A stretch of DNA of 64,000 bases from the NCBI GenBank assembly GCA_020848545.1, contig JADLHZ010000022.1, forward strand, positions 1 to 64,000. The letters run 5' to 3'. The first letter of the stretch is position 1. Each line of letters starts with the position of its first letter. Of the stretch, positions 25,161 to 32,615 are shown in pieces. Below the pieces are notes generated by a model. The model saw only the letters and a list, made by a program, of their open reading frames with translations, was not told the DNA's origin and made no database searches. Origin of the DNA: Deltaproteobacteria bacterium (lineage in GTDB: Bacteria; Myxococcota; JADLHZ01). Both the position numbers and the translations under genes were made by a program.

Positions 25161-26735
25161 CTAAGATTGCGCGGCCTTGTGAAGCCTCGGAGTGAAACCC
25201 GCGCGCTTTATTCGAGAAGCGTGAGTCTGCAGATTCACCAAGCTCAGGAAGAACAGGATGTCTGACAACTTCCCAGGCCTGTCCGTCCCGATCACCCAAA
25301 CGAACGTCGCACGAAATCCCGGAGCTTTCGCATCAAAGTGCTTCCAGCCCGCGGCGCGCACAATCTCATTGAATTTGTCCACGGCTTGCTCGGAGTCACG
25401 TAGCAAGATCGCCGGCACCGACCCCTGGCTAAACGCGTGACTAAGAGTACTCGATTTGGTCAGATCCTTTACGACGAGAAATTCATTTTCGGGGGTAAGG
25501 AAGTCGCAAGGTTCAACCGCTTCGTGATGTTTGCCGAAGTTCCATTTCTTGCTCTGGTCGAACGTTAACCACTTGCCCTTTCGCTTCTTGCTTACCTCGC
25601 GGTTGAACTTCGGTTCTGTCCAAGTCTTCTTCCACTCTGGCAATTTCAACGTGGGTGCCGACTCAAGACCGCGCGCAAATTTCCTGAGTTTCTTCTCGTA
25701 GTCAGGTTGCACCTGGAACCAGGATCCCTCGGACAACACAAAGCTCCTATCGCCGCCGCCCAGCACGATTGCAGCGGCGAGAAAATCTTTGAGTGGCCAA
25801 GACCGGCGCGATTCACCGCCAACTTTCAATCGTACGTGACTGGTGGCGAGAACATCGTCGTTGTTCACTTGTTCGATCCAGTCGAAAATCCCGTCGATAT
25901 CCAGTTCCTCATACGTGGCCTTTTTTCTTCTGCGACTCAATTCGAGCGCGTCGAGTTCAGCCGGATCCAACACTTCCGGAAACGCGAACGCCACTGAGGT
26001 GCCGTCCCGCGACGCACAACGCTTCAGGAGTTCGGCGTCCAGCGTCGCCACGAGAGATGGGTTCTTCGAGACATCGGTCACGTGATCAATGAAACCGTAA
26101 CCCCGATCGCGGTACTTCTTTTCGCGAAAAGCCTTGAGAAGTGCCCTCGTTAGTCCCGGGAGACCCACAAGGTCGGTCTTCGATGTAATGTGCAACGCAT
26201 CGGCGCCCGCCAATGACCCGGCAAAATCTTGATCCTCGGCCTTCCCGGCGACGAGTCTTACGCGATCCTGTTCGTCAGCAATTCCGAAAAGACCGAAGCT
26301 ATTACCCTGTGGAATCTGCACGCGCATTAGGCGACCCGTCAGGTCCAGACTTCGCGCATCAATTGTCGACAGCCTGGTTGTGTCAACACGGTTCAGAGTG
26401 ACCTTTATCCCGAATTTCGGTTCAATGGATGTCGCCGACAATGCCGTGTGCGCGTGGCCGAAGGAGAATGCGACGACGCGGCCGCTAGTTTTCACAAAAA
26501 GCAGCAACGAATGAGAGCGCGTCTTCAAGCTTCCTAAAGGCCCACCATTGAGAAGCAGCGCATCTCCGATGAATTTCCTGAACGGCGGCTCAGCACCGCT
26601 CTTGCGGTAGTACGCCGACTCGAGTTCCGCTGGTGCGGCATCAGATTTTTCAAGTCGTATCATCTGATGCTCCGGATCCATCGCTTGCAATCCGGAGGTG
26701 ATGTGTTCGCGCATCAGATATGCAGTGAGCCTCAT
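25161..26735 (-). CDS. DUF6119 / TIGR04141-type sporadically distributed protein
   Basis: A 524-residue soluble protein. The opening MRLTAYLMRE..., then GDALLLNGGPLGSLKTRSHSLLLFVKTSGRVVAFSFGHAHTAL, IEPKFGIKVTLNRVD, RSLDLTGRLMRVQIP, and GLPGLTRALLKAF follow the pattern I recall for the TIGR04141/DUF6119 family, down to the late strand-helix block with VWVIGT. The biochemical role of the family is not settled, and members are typically found on islands. Codon use is less GC-biased than in the T4SS genes, a sign of separate origin. It is convergent with the surface operon and co-directional with the PNP-fold gene, 46 bp apart. A defence role is inferred from the neighbourhood. Confidence 0.72.
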   Translation of the reverse strand: MRLTAYLMREHITSGLQAMDPEHQMIRLEKSDAAPAELESAYYRKSGAEPPFRKFIGDALLLNGGPLGSLKTRSHSLLLFVKTSGRVVAFSFGHAHTALSATSIEPKFGIKVTLNRVDTTRLSTIDARSLDLTGRLMRVQIPQGNSFGLFGIADEQDRVRLVAGKAEDQDFAGSLAGADALHITSKTDLVGLPGLTRALLKAFREKKYRDRGYGFIDHVTDVSKNPSLVATLDAELLKRCASRDGTSVAFAFPEVLDPAELDALELSRRRKKATYEELDIDGIFDWIEQVNNDDVLATSHVRLKVGGESRRSWPLKDFLAAAIVLGGGDRSFVLSEGSWFQVQPDYEKKLRKFARGLESAPTLKLPEWKKTWTEPKFNREVSKKRKGKWLTFDQSKKWNFGKHHEAVEPCDFLTPENEFLVVKDLTKSSTLSHAFSQGSVPAILLRDSEQAVDKFNEIVRAAGWKHFDAKAPGFRATFVWVIGTDRPGKLSDILFFLSLVNLQTHASRIKRAGFTPRLHKAAQS

Positions 26736-26781
26736 CTTCGTCCCTGTTCTCCGCTAGCACCAAGCAGCTATTGAGGGCCCG

Positions 26782-28089
26782 TCATGCGGAAATGGGCGCC
26801 AACGGTCCATCTTCGAGGAGTGCAATTGCGAACGCAGCAGCTGAATCACAAGCGTATGCACGCCAAAGGTGTACGCTCTTCTCGTGCTTGTTTTGACCGT
26901 GGTCCGATACGCCCTTGATCAGCAGAAACTCTGGTCGATGTGATGCCTGATGCAGCGCGGCGGCAGCACCACCACCTTCCATCTCGATACCGATCATTTT
27001 CGGAAAGTCCGAACGGTACCGCTGCACGATGTCGTCGTTGGCAACGACGTCCCCGCCTGACGCCACTACCCCACGAACTTTTTCGGCTGCCAACAGCCCG
27101 CCAGGTGGGCGCTCTGCGACGATGTGTCCGCGCCAGTGCGCAGCGTCCAAATTGGACGCGCTATCGAGGAGGGATGAGCCACACGGATACATCACCCATC
27201 TGATCTCGCGTTCACCGGAGGCGAGCTGCTTGCCGAGTGTGTAGTCCGCGATATGCGACGCGACAATCACGTCGCCCAAGGCCGCGTCGTCCGAGACACC
27301 GCACGCGATGCCAACCATCAGCACGCACCGAGGATGCCAACGGTGGAGCATGGCCGCGGTCTTGAGCGCCGCGGCGGTAGGTCCCATCTCTGCCATGCAC
27401 ATTGCCACTACGCGATACACCGCAGCATCAGCGCGCTTCGTCCTGACGCTGGCGGAATAGTAGCTGAGCGTTTCGTCTCTTTGCTTGTCGAGTTTGACGT
27501 ACCCGGCGAGCTTGCTCAAGACCGCGTCTCGTTCTTCCTCGAGCGCCGTAACGATCGCGCAGTCAATAACATCGATCTGCTCGATCGCTGGGGCAGGTGC
27601 ACCAAGAGGCCGCGTGGCTCCAACCGGGGCATGCACGTTCGATACGCCTTGTTGAATTGTCGTCCCCGTGACGCTGCCGTGGATAACGATCGAATTCGAA
27701 CCTGAACTCTTGGTCGGCTCGGCTCGTTGCAGCGCAGATGCACGCGTGCGCTTCGCTTTGTGCTTTCCGAGGGCCCAGTCGAAGGAGACCTCGGAAGATG
27801 GACGAAGGACAACGTTCGCTTGGGCCTCGAGTTTTTTCACGCGCGCCGCCAGCTCCGCTTCGTCCCTCGCCAGCTCGAACGGAATGATGATGCGCGCCGT
27901 GAAAACAATGTACGGTTCCGCGATCTCCTGAATTGTCCCCGCGACGAGGTTTAGTAGCTCGACTTCACACGCCTCAAAAAAAGTGAGTCCCTCGCTGTCG
28001 TCCAATAGAGCGAGGTAGTCTTTGAGCCGAGGAAACAGCTCCTTGCGGAAAAGAGCATCATCTTTTGCCGTTAGTTCGTAGGCGGCCAT
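26782..28089 (-). CDS. Nucleoside phosphorylase/hydrolase-fold protein with IQQG motif (probable defence effector)
   Basis: A 435-residue protein. Residues about 172-425 carry a PNP/MTA-SAH nucleosidase-like domain: IDCAIVTALEEERDAV, CMAEMGPTAAALKTAAMLHRWHP, VLMVGIACGV, IGIEMEGGGAAAALHQ, and LLIKGVSDHG with the family's catalytic-position Asp. The N-terminal 120 residues are helical and unrecognised. Between them, residues 132-151 hold a short beta-prone motif with IxGxV and TIQQGxSN, also present in the next upstream protein. PNP-fold domains are known as effectors in some bacterial immune proteins, where they cleave nucleosides or nucleotides. The shared motif suggests homotypic contact with the partner. 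Substrate and role are inferred. Confidence 0.78.
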   Translation of the reverse strand: MAAYELTAKDDALFRKELFPRLKDYLALLDDSEGLTFFEACEVELLNLVAGTIQEIAEPYIVFTARIIIPFELARDEAELAARVKKLEAQANVVLRPSSEVSFDWALGKHKAKRTRASALQRAEPTKSSGSNSIVIHGSVTGTTIQQGVSNVHAPVGATRPLGAPAPAIEQIDVIDCAIVTALEEERDAVLSKLAGYVKLDKQRDETLSYYSASVRTKRADAAVYRVVAMCMAEMGPTAAALKTAAMLHRWHPRCVLMVGIACGVSDDAALGDVIVASHIADYTLGKQLASGEREIRWVMYPCGSSLLDSASNLDAAHWRGHIVAERPPGGLLAAEKVRGVVASGGDVVANDDIVQRYRSDFPKMIGIEMEGGGAAAALHQASHRPEFLLIKGVSDHGQNKHEKSVHLWRAYACDSAAAFAIALLEDGPLAPISA

Positions 28090-28120
28090 GTCCGTAGTCT
28101 ATTCTCCATCTTACCTACGC

Positions 28121-29239
28121 TCACATTGGTAATTTTTGGATCTGTTCGGGAATCACGGCGCCATTCTCGACGAAGGGGATGGCGTCGTTCCCCAAACCCC
28201 ACAAGGCATAGAGCCTTTCAAGACACTCAACCGCGGCGCGTTCAGACGTCGCTGAGACAATCGGCAGAACCTGCTCGAATCGATCGGTGAGAGCGTGATG
28301 AGGATCAGTCCATTCGCCGCGACGACGATGCCCTCGGTGAAGTTCGACCCTCGCTGTGCCTAGGTTCTCCACCTGAAGGCGGTAACGCCAACTGGTCCCA
28401 CCGGCCGCTGCTGCCACGACAGCAAAGAAGAACCGAAAGACATCGTGCGTCGCTTCTACGAACGCCGCGCCATTGATGCGCGGCGCTGCTGCGGAGTCGT
28501 CAGACCGCATGAACCATCCGAGGTAGTCGTTCCGGAAAGGCGCGGCGAACTCGAACCAACCATCTGCGTGCAACGCGGCTGCCCAGCGCCCACCACCAAA
28601 AACAATCGTCTGTCCGCGCGGCTGGACATTGCTGCTTTGGAGATCGAATCCACTCTGACGAATACCCTGCCAATCCCGAATCTGACGCTCGAGCGACGCC
28701 GCGCCACTATAGAAGCGCGTGAGCAGATCAAGAGAGTTATCGGGGACAAACTGGAACAAGATCCACGCCTCCTTCTGTTGGAGTTGGTCGATCTGCGCCA
28801 AGAGCGCCACCTTGCGAGTATCTCCAAGAGCCTTTTCCTCGGCCGTCAAGTCCGCACGACGCGGAGGTGTTGCCGTCCCCATGGCGGCGTTGGACTGCCC
28901 CTGCTGGATGGTCGAATTCACGACATTTCCGGCGATGATGATCGTGTTCGCGGGCGGAAAGTGCGCGGTCGCGTGCGCGGGCTCGTTCAAGGCAGCCTCC
29001 ATCTCGACGACTCCATCATGCGATATCGAGAGCGCACCTCCCAGCGCGCGCAGTTCGATCAACCCTTCATTGTCGAGGAAGCGAAGCACTCCATCACGCT
29101 TTGCTTCAGGCACGCCGGCCTCAGAGAGCATGTGATCTATCTCGTCTGGGTCGAAAACCAGATCCGAGTCCCCCTCGGATGCCTCGTAGAGCTTCAGCAT
29201 GAACGCGAATCTCAGAGCTTTTTTTTCGCGTGCTTTCAC
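28121..29239 (-). CDS. Partner protein of the PNP-fold effector, N-terminal winged-helix-like domain plus IQQG motif
   Basis: A 372-residue protein from the GTG at 29239, which overlaps the stop of a short upstream frame (GTGA). An in-frame ATG at 29201 is an alternative start. Residues 1-85 look like a winged helix (LRFAFMLKLYEAS...DGVLRFLDNEGLIELRALGGALSISHDGVVEME). Residues 97-117 carry the motif with IIIAGNV and STIQQGQSN, sharing 12 of 21 positions with the PNP-fold protein. The C-terminal 230 residues hold a predicted coiled coil (KVALLAQIDQLQQKEAWILF) and an unrecognised alpha/beta region. It lies 31 bp upstream of the PNP-fold gene in the same operon, as a sensor-effector pair would. 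Confidence 0.7.
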   Translation of the reverse strand: MKAREKKALRFAFMLKLYEASEGDSDLVFDPDEIDHMLSEAGVPEAKRDGVLRFLDNEGLIELRALGGALSISHDGVVEMEAALNEPAHATAHFPPANTIIIAGNVVNSTIQQGQSNAAMGTATPPRRADLTAEEKALGDTRKVALLAQIDQLQQKEAWILFQFVPDNSLDLLTRFYSGAASLERQIRDWQGIRQSGFDLQSSNVQPRGQTIVFGGGRWAAALHADGWFEFAAPFRNDYLGWFMRSDDSAAAPRINGAAFVEATHDVFRFFFAVVAAAAGGTSWRYRLQVENLGTARVELHRGHRRRGEWTDPHHALTDRFEQVLPIVSATSERAAVECLERLYALWGLGNDAIPFVENGAVIPEQIQKLPM

Positions 29240-29343
29240 CTGCCGGCGTCGTCCTTGCGGAGCCCCCGCACGGGCTTCGGATCCGACAAATCGTAGCGGG
29301 GGCCGAACCCGAGCACCGCGACAACCGTGACAAACGCGAGCAT
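29236..29343 (-). CDS. Very small hydrophobic leader peptide coupled to the partner gene
   Basis: A 35-codon frame from the ATG at 29343, with AAGG 5 bp before it. It begins with a hydrophobic run (MLAFVTVVAVLGFGP) and ends in a charged tail, DLSDPKPVRGLRKDDAGR. Its TGA overlaps the GTG start of the next gene (GTGA), as in translationally coupled genes. It could be a small membrane peptide or only a coupling leader. Evidence is limited to position, ribosome site and overlap. Confidence 0.4.
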   Translation of the reverse strand: MLAFVTVVAVLGFGPRYDLSDPKPVRGLRKDDAGR

Positions 29344-29464
29344 GGGCACCTTGCAAACCACAGGCGAGCGAGGGCGGCAAGACCGCCCGCGCCCGCTGAA
29401 GACGCTCGCACAACGCTCATCCGCAGGCTCCCGCGCCCCGGGGCCGCACGCATCACTTTCCAAT

Positions 29465-29493
29465 TCACAAATCATTACTAGTAATGATATATG
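29465..29493 (+). promoter_or_regulatory. Promoter/operator of the xis-int operon (perfect palindrome in spacer)
   Basis: TCACAA (29465-29470) and TATATG (29488-29493) flank ATCATTACTAGTAATGAT (29471-29488), identical to the palindrome at 18810-18827 together with the following ATAT. Predicted transcription starts near 29500 and leaves a leader of about 30 nt with GGAG before the ATG at 29532. The site lies between divergent transcription units, so it might also affect the leftward defence operon. Confidence 0.65.
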
Positions 29494-29531
29494 ATGACAA
29501 GGTATTTTCGATAGAATCGAGGAGCACGAGC

Positions 29532-29948
29532 ATGAGTCCGTCAGACAGCAAGATGAAGAGCGCAACGCTGAGCTCGCCGTTCACGACCGCCGACGGAGCG
29601 ACCGCCCTCCTGTTGCATCGCCCACCTGGGTCGCCAATCGAATCGGCACAAGCGCGAAGCACCATGACGACCTCGACCAAGGCAGAGCGCGGCGCGCGGT
29701 CCACGGCCGAGATCGCGCCGCCGCACACCGAGCGCAGGCAGCAGAAGTGGCTCAACTACGAGCAAGCCTCCGCGTACACCGGATGGTCGGTCGGCCGACT
29801 CCGCAACATGGTCAGCGCCGGCCAAATCCCCGTCTACGGTAAGAAGGGCGTTCGAAGATTCCGGGCGGACATGCTAGACGCGTTCTTGTCCGACCCGGAT
29901 GTTGCGATGCGCAAGTTCCGACTCGAAAGGAACACGCATGGCGACTAG
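29532..29948 (+). CDS. xis: Excisionase-like helix-turn-helix protein
   Basis: A 138-residue protein. The ATG at 29532 has GAGGAG upstream; an earlier in-frame ATG lies inside the operator and was not used. Residues 1-68 are low-complexity and probably disordered. Residues 70-120 form a MerR/excisionase-type HTH: WLNYEQASAYTGWSVGRLRNMVSAGQIPVYGKKGVRRFRADML. Such proteins bend att DNA and set the direction of recombination, and some also regulate transcription. It overlaps the integrase start by 11 bp, so the two are co-translated. It is the second candidate, besides the 6154-6474 product, for binding the element's palindromes. Confidence 0.75.
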   Translation: MSPSDSKMKSATLSSPFTTADGATALLLHRPPGSPIESAQARSTMTTSTKAERGARSTAEIAPPHTERRQQKWLNYEQASAYTGWSVGRLRNMVSAGQIPVYGKKGVRRFRADMLDAFLSDPDVAMRKFRLERNTHGD

Positions 29949-31047
29949 AAAACTGCCCGATTCTTGGGCTTACGACTTCACACTGCCCGGCTTCGGCCGG
30001 CAACGACAAGGAGGGTTCAAGACGAAAAACGAGGCTGCGCTGGCCGAAAGAAACGAGCGCGAGAAGTTGTTGAGCGGCGCCAAGCTGATCCTCTTCGCCG
30101 ACGCCTACGAGATGTACATGACGGCGACGAAGATGAAGGACCGCTCTCGAGATTGCTTTGAGGCGTATTGGGACAAAGAGATCGAGAACGTGATGGGCCA
30201 CCTCTACATCGAAGAAGTCGACACGACGGTGATCGACAAGTTCAAGCAAGGACTGCCGCGCCACCTTGCGGGCGTGACGGTCAACAAGCGCTTGCAACTC
30301 GTCCGCGCCGTCCTTCGCTTCATGTGGAAACGGGGCAAGCTCAAGTTCGTGCCGTATGTTCCGATGGAGGAGGCAACGAAGCCGCAGGTCGAGTGGTACG
30401 ACGAGACCGAACGCGACGCCTTCTTGGACGGAATGTTTCAGCTCCATCCGCAGTGGTACACGTTCTTCTACGTGACGATGCGGCTCGGGCTGCGACGCGG
30501 CGAAGTGTACGCGATCGGCAGATCACGTTTGCGAAAATCACCGCCTCAATTGGTCGTCGATCGTTCGGTGCAAATCGGGAACAGGACCAAGAAGCGACCG
30601 GCGATGCTCGTCGGCCGCAAGACCGATGAAGCGTACACGCTAGATTTGCCGCAAGACGTGGTCAACGCGATCGAGTGGCACATCAAGCAGGGCTATTCGG
30701 GCAAAGAGTTCCTGTTCACGAAGACCGGCGACTTCACGATGAATCTCGATAGCCACGTGCGGCCAATGAAGGAGGTGCAGGAGTTGAAGAGCCTGCGCAG
30801 CCTCAGTCACCACGAGCTCGGACGTCACTCTGTGGCGAGCCAAGCGGTGACGGCCGGCGAGTCGATCAAGGCGATCCAAGCACAGCTCGGCCACGCTTCC
30901 GAACAATCGACGCACAAGTACGCGAAGATTGGATCGAAGGTGCAGCTGCGGCTCGTGCAAAATCTCGCGCCGATTTCACCGCCACACGTCACGTCGGTTC
31001 ACGAGGTTTCACAACCTCATGGCAACGTGGCGTCAACGGGAGATTAG
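29938..31047 (+). CDS. int: Tyrosine recombinase (integrase) of the element
   Basis: A 369-residue site-specific recombinase. It has an arm/core-binding N-terminus (WAYDFTLPGFGRQRQGGFKTK; helical core domain about 60-150) and a C-terminal catalytic domain with Arg in MRLGLRRGEV, Lys in GRKTDEAYTL, His in QAQLGHASEQ and nucleophile Tyr in STHKYAKI. The second box reads HHELGRH, so the usual H-x-x-R has one extra residue or uses the first His. AGGAA precedes the ATG. The gene ends 60 bp from the tRNA-fMet 3' end, the normal place for a tRNA-targeting integrase, and a strong hairpin follows it. It would integrate and excise the element. Confidence 0.9.
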   Translation: MATRKLPDSWAYDFTLPGFGRQRQGGFKTKNEAALAERNEREKLLSGAKLILFADAYEMYMTATKMKDRSRDCFEAYWDKEIENVMGHLYIEEVDTTVIDKFKQGLPRHLAGVTVNKRLQLVRAVLRFMWKRGKLKFVPYVPMEEATKPQVEWYDETERDAFLDGMFQLHPQWYTFFYVTMRLGLRRGEVYAIGRSRLRKSPPQLVVDRSVQIGNRTKKRPAMLVGRKTDEAYTLDLPQDVVNAIEWHIKQGYSGKEFLFTKTGDFTMNLDSHVRPMKEVQELKSLRSLSHHELGRHSVASQAVTAGESIKAIQAQLGHASEQSTHKYAKIGSKVQLRLVQNLAPISPPHVTSVHEVSQPHGNVASTGD

Positions 31048-31055
31048 AACGAGAA

Positions 31056-31093
31056 AACCCGCCTAGTTAGCTTCGCGCGTAACTAGGCGGGTT
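31056..31093. terminator. Strong hairpin terminator between int and tRNA-fMet
   Basis: AACCCGCCTAGTTA (31056-31069) pairs perfectly with TAACTAGGCGGGTT (31080-31093) around a 10-nt loop. On the minus strand the stem is followed by TTCTCGTTCT, giving a short T-rich tail, so it fits best as the tRNA-fMet terminator. It may also stop the int transcript. Confidence 0.75.
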
Positions 31094-31107
31094 CTCTGAA
31101 GAAAAGT

Positions 31108-31184
<77 letters not shown>

Positions 31185-31200
31185 ACTGATTGCGAGCGGG

Positions 31201-31229
31201 TAATGCCTGCGAAGCGGCTACAAAGTCAA
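31201..31229 (-). promoter_or_regulatory. Predicted promoter of tRNA-fMet
   Basis: On the minus strand TTGACT (31224-31229) lies 17 bp before GCATTA (31201-31206), about 16 bp before the tRNA start. The -35 box is close to consensus and the -10 box is poor. The rest of the gap up to 31436 holds no feature I can support. Confidence 0.45.
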
Positions 31230-31436
31230 GATGAGGACCACCGATAGACCCACGCTGGCGCCGGAGGGTTTTCGGGCGCGGCCGGATGAACGCAAATACG
31301 CCATGCCGCGGAGCGACGACGTGTGGACCGGCCCCGGAAGGTCGTGCGGGCGCTCGGGCGACGTCGTCATCAAACTACGAGATGCTCTGCGGTGCGTGCG
31401 GGAGGTTCAGCGTGATCGTCCAGAGCCGCTGAGGGA

Positions 31437-32564
31437 ATGAGGCGGCGCCGGGCGCGGTTTGCCCACGGCGTGCGGCACAGGCGACGGGTAGCGCTTGGCA
31501 TCTCGGCGACGCTGCATGTCGCGGTGGTCTCGTTCGTGGCGAGGCTGCCCTCGCCGCCGGCGAAGATGCAGCCGAAACCGGTGGCGCTGACGCTGCGGAG
31601 CCCGCCGCCGGAAGTCGTGGCGGAGCCGCATATAATAGTTGTGCGCAAAGTGCGGCCATCGCCATCGCCATCGCCATCGCCATCGCCATCGCAGGCGCCG
31701 AGAGCGATCGCCCTCCCCTCGTTGTTGATTCCCGAACGGCCCGACGCGCCGGCGTTGCCCGAGCGGACGACCGTGCGCGGCGACGACGACATCGGCGAAG
31801 CGACGCGCGTGCGCGAACGGCTCACGGCCCTCGCCGAGGAGAATGCACGCGTGACGAACGCCAAACGCAAAGGCGTCGACCCGCGCTCGCAGCAGATCGC
31901 GCGCGGCATCGAGAACGCCTTCACCGCCAACGTCAAAGCGATCCGCGATTACACCTCACCGAAGGGCGCGATCCAAAACGGCTTCGTCACCGCCTTCGAG
32001 CAGTGGCAACGCGACATGCCGGCGAACCTCGGGCCGCCGTTGCCGGACAAAGCCAACAACGCGCTCGAGCGGCGGCGCGGCGAAGGCACGAACCAACCGG
32101 TGCTCGACTCGATGCCGGTGAACTTCTGCTTCGGCGCCTGCAGCGCGAGCACGCACGAGATCGCGCGGCTGAGCACGCGCATCGCGATCGACCACGACGC
32201 GCTCGGCATTCCCACGCGCTGGACGATCGAGAAGAGCAGCGGCATCAGCCTCTTCGACCACGACGCGTTGGAGAGCGTGCAGCTGGCGCTCGGGTGCATG
32301 AAGGAGAGCGCGCATCACGTGCTCTTCTGCCGCCCGCTCGCGCAGCCTGGCTTCGGGCCGGTGCCGCGAAAGAGCGCCTACGTGCTCCACGGCATCGTGC
32401 GCAGGTGGTCGCACACCGAACGCTGGCTCGATCCCTTGTTCACGCCGAGCGGGCGCAAGATCGAGTCGGGCCCGTTCTCCGGACATTTTCTCGAGAGCGC
32501 CGTCGAGCTCGTGGAGCTCGCGTACTGGGACCCAGGATCGCAGCCGACCAGCGTGCCGAACTGA
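31437..32564 (+). CDS. TonB-family-like periplasmic protein with Pro-Ser repeats
   Basis: A 375-residue protein. A basic N-terminus precedes one membrane helix (VALGISATLHVAVVSFVARL), in which ATLHVAVV resembles the TonB S-H-x-x helix. A Pro-rich periplasmic stretch contains six Pro-Ser pairs from a perfect hexamer repeat. The C-terminal region has a TonB-C-like motif: IDHDALGIPTRWTIEKSSGISLFDHDALESVQLA. Cys residues in FCFGACS and LGCM may form disulphides. Such proteins pass energy from the inner membrane to outer-membrane receptors or act as envelope links. It is the first chromosomal gene right of the tRNA. Confidence 0.72.
   Translation: MRRRRARFAHGVRHRRRVALGISATLHVAVVSFVARLPSPPAKMQPKPVALTLRSPPPEVVAEPHIIVVRKVRPSPSPSPSPSPSQAPRAIALPSLLIPERPDAPALPERTTVRGDDDIGEATRVRERLTALAEENARVTNAKRKGVDPRSQQIARGIENAFTANVKAIRDYTSPKGAIQNGFVTAFEQWQRDMPANLGPPLPDKANNALERRRGEGTNQPVLDSMPVNFCFGACSASTHEIARLSTRIAIDHDALGIPTRWTIEKSSGISLFDHDALESVQLALGCMKESAHHVLFCRPLAQPGFGPVPRKSAYVLHGIVRRWSHTERWLDPLFTPSGRKIESGPFSGHFLESAVELVELAYWDPGSQPTSVPN
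31655..31690 (+). repeat. Six perfect GCCATC hexamers inside the TonB-like gene
   Basis: Six tandem GCCATC units encode the alternating Ser-Pro linker. Gain or loss of a unit changes the protein by exactly two residues without a frameshift, so linker length could vary between strains. Confidence 0.85.
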
Positions 32565-32615
32565 CGTCTTTTGTCCTGATAGCGTCGCAGTCAAAGCTCA
32601 GGTACACAGAGCGTC

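Noticed and set aside
31231-31440. A 69-codon frame before the TonB-like gene, ending in ATGA overlap
   Set aside because: It starts in the tRNA promoter region, lacks a ribosome site and has no recognisable sequence character.
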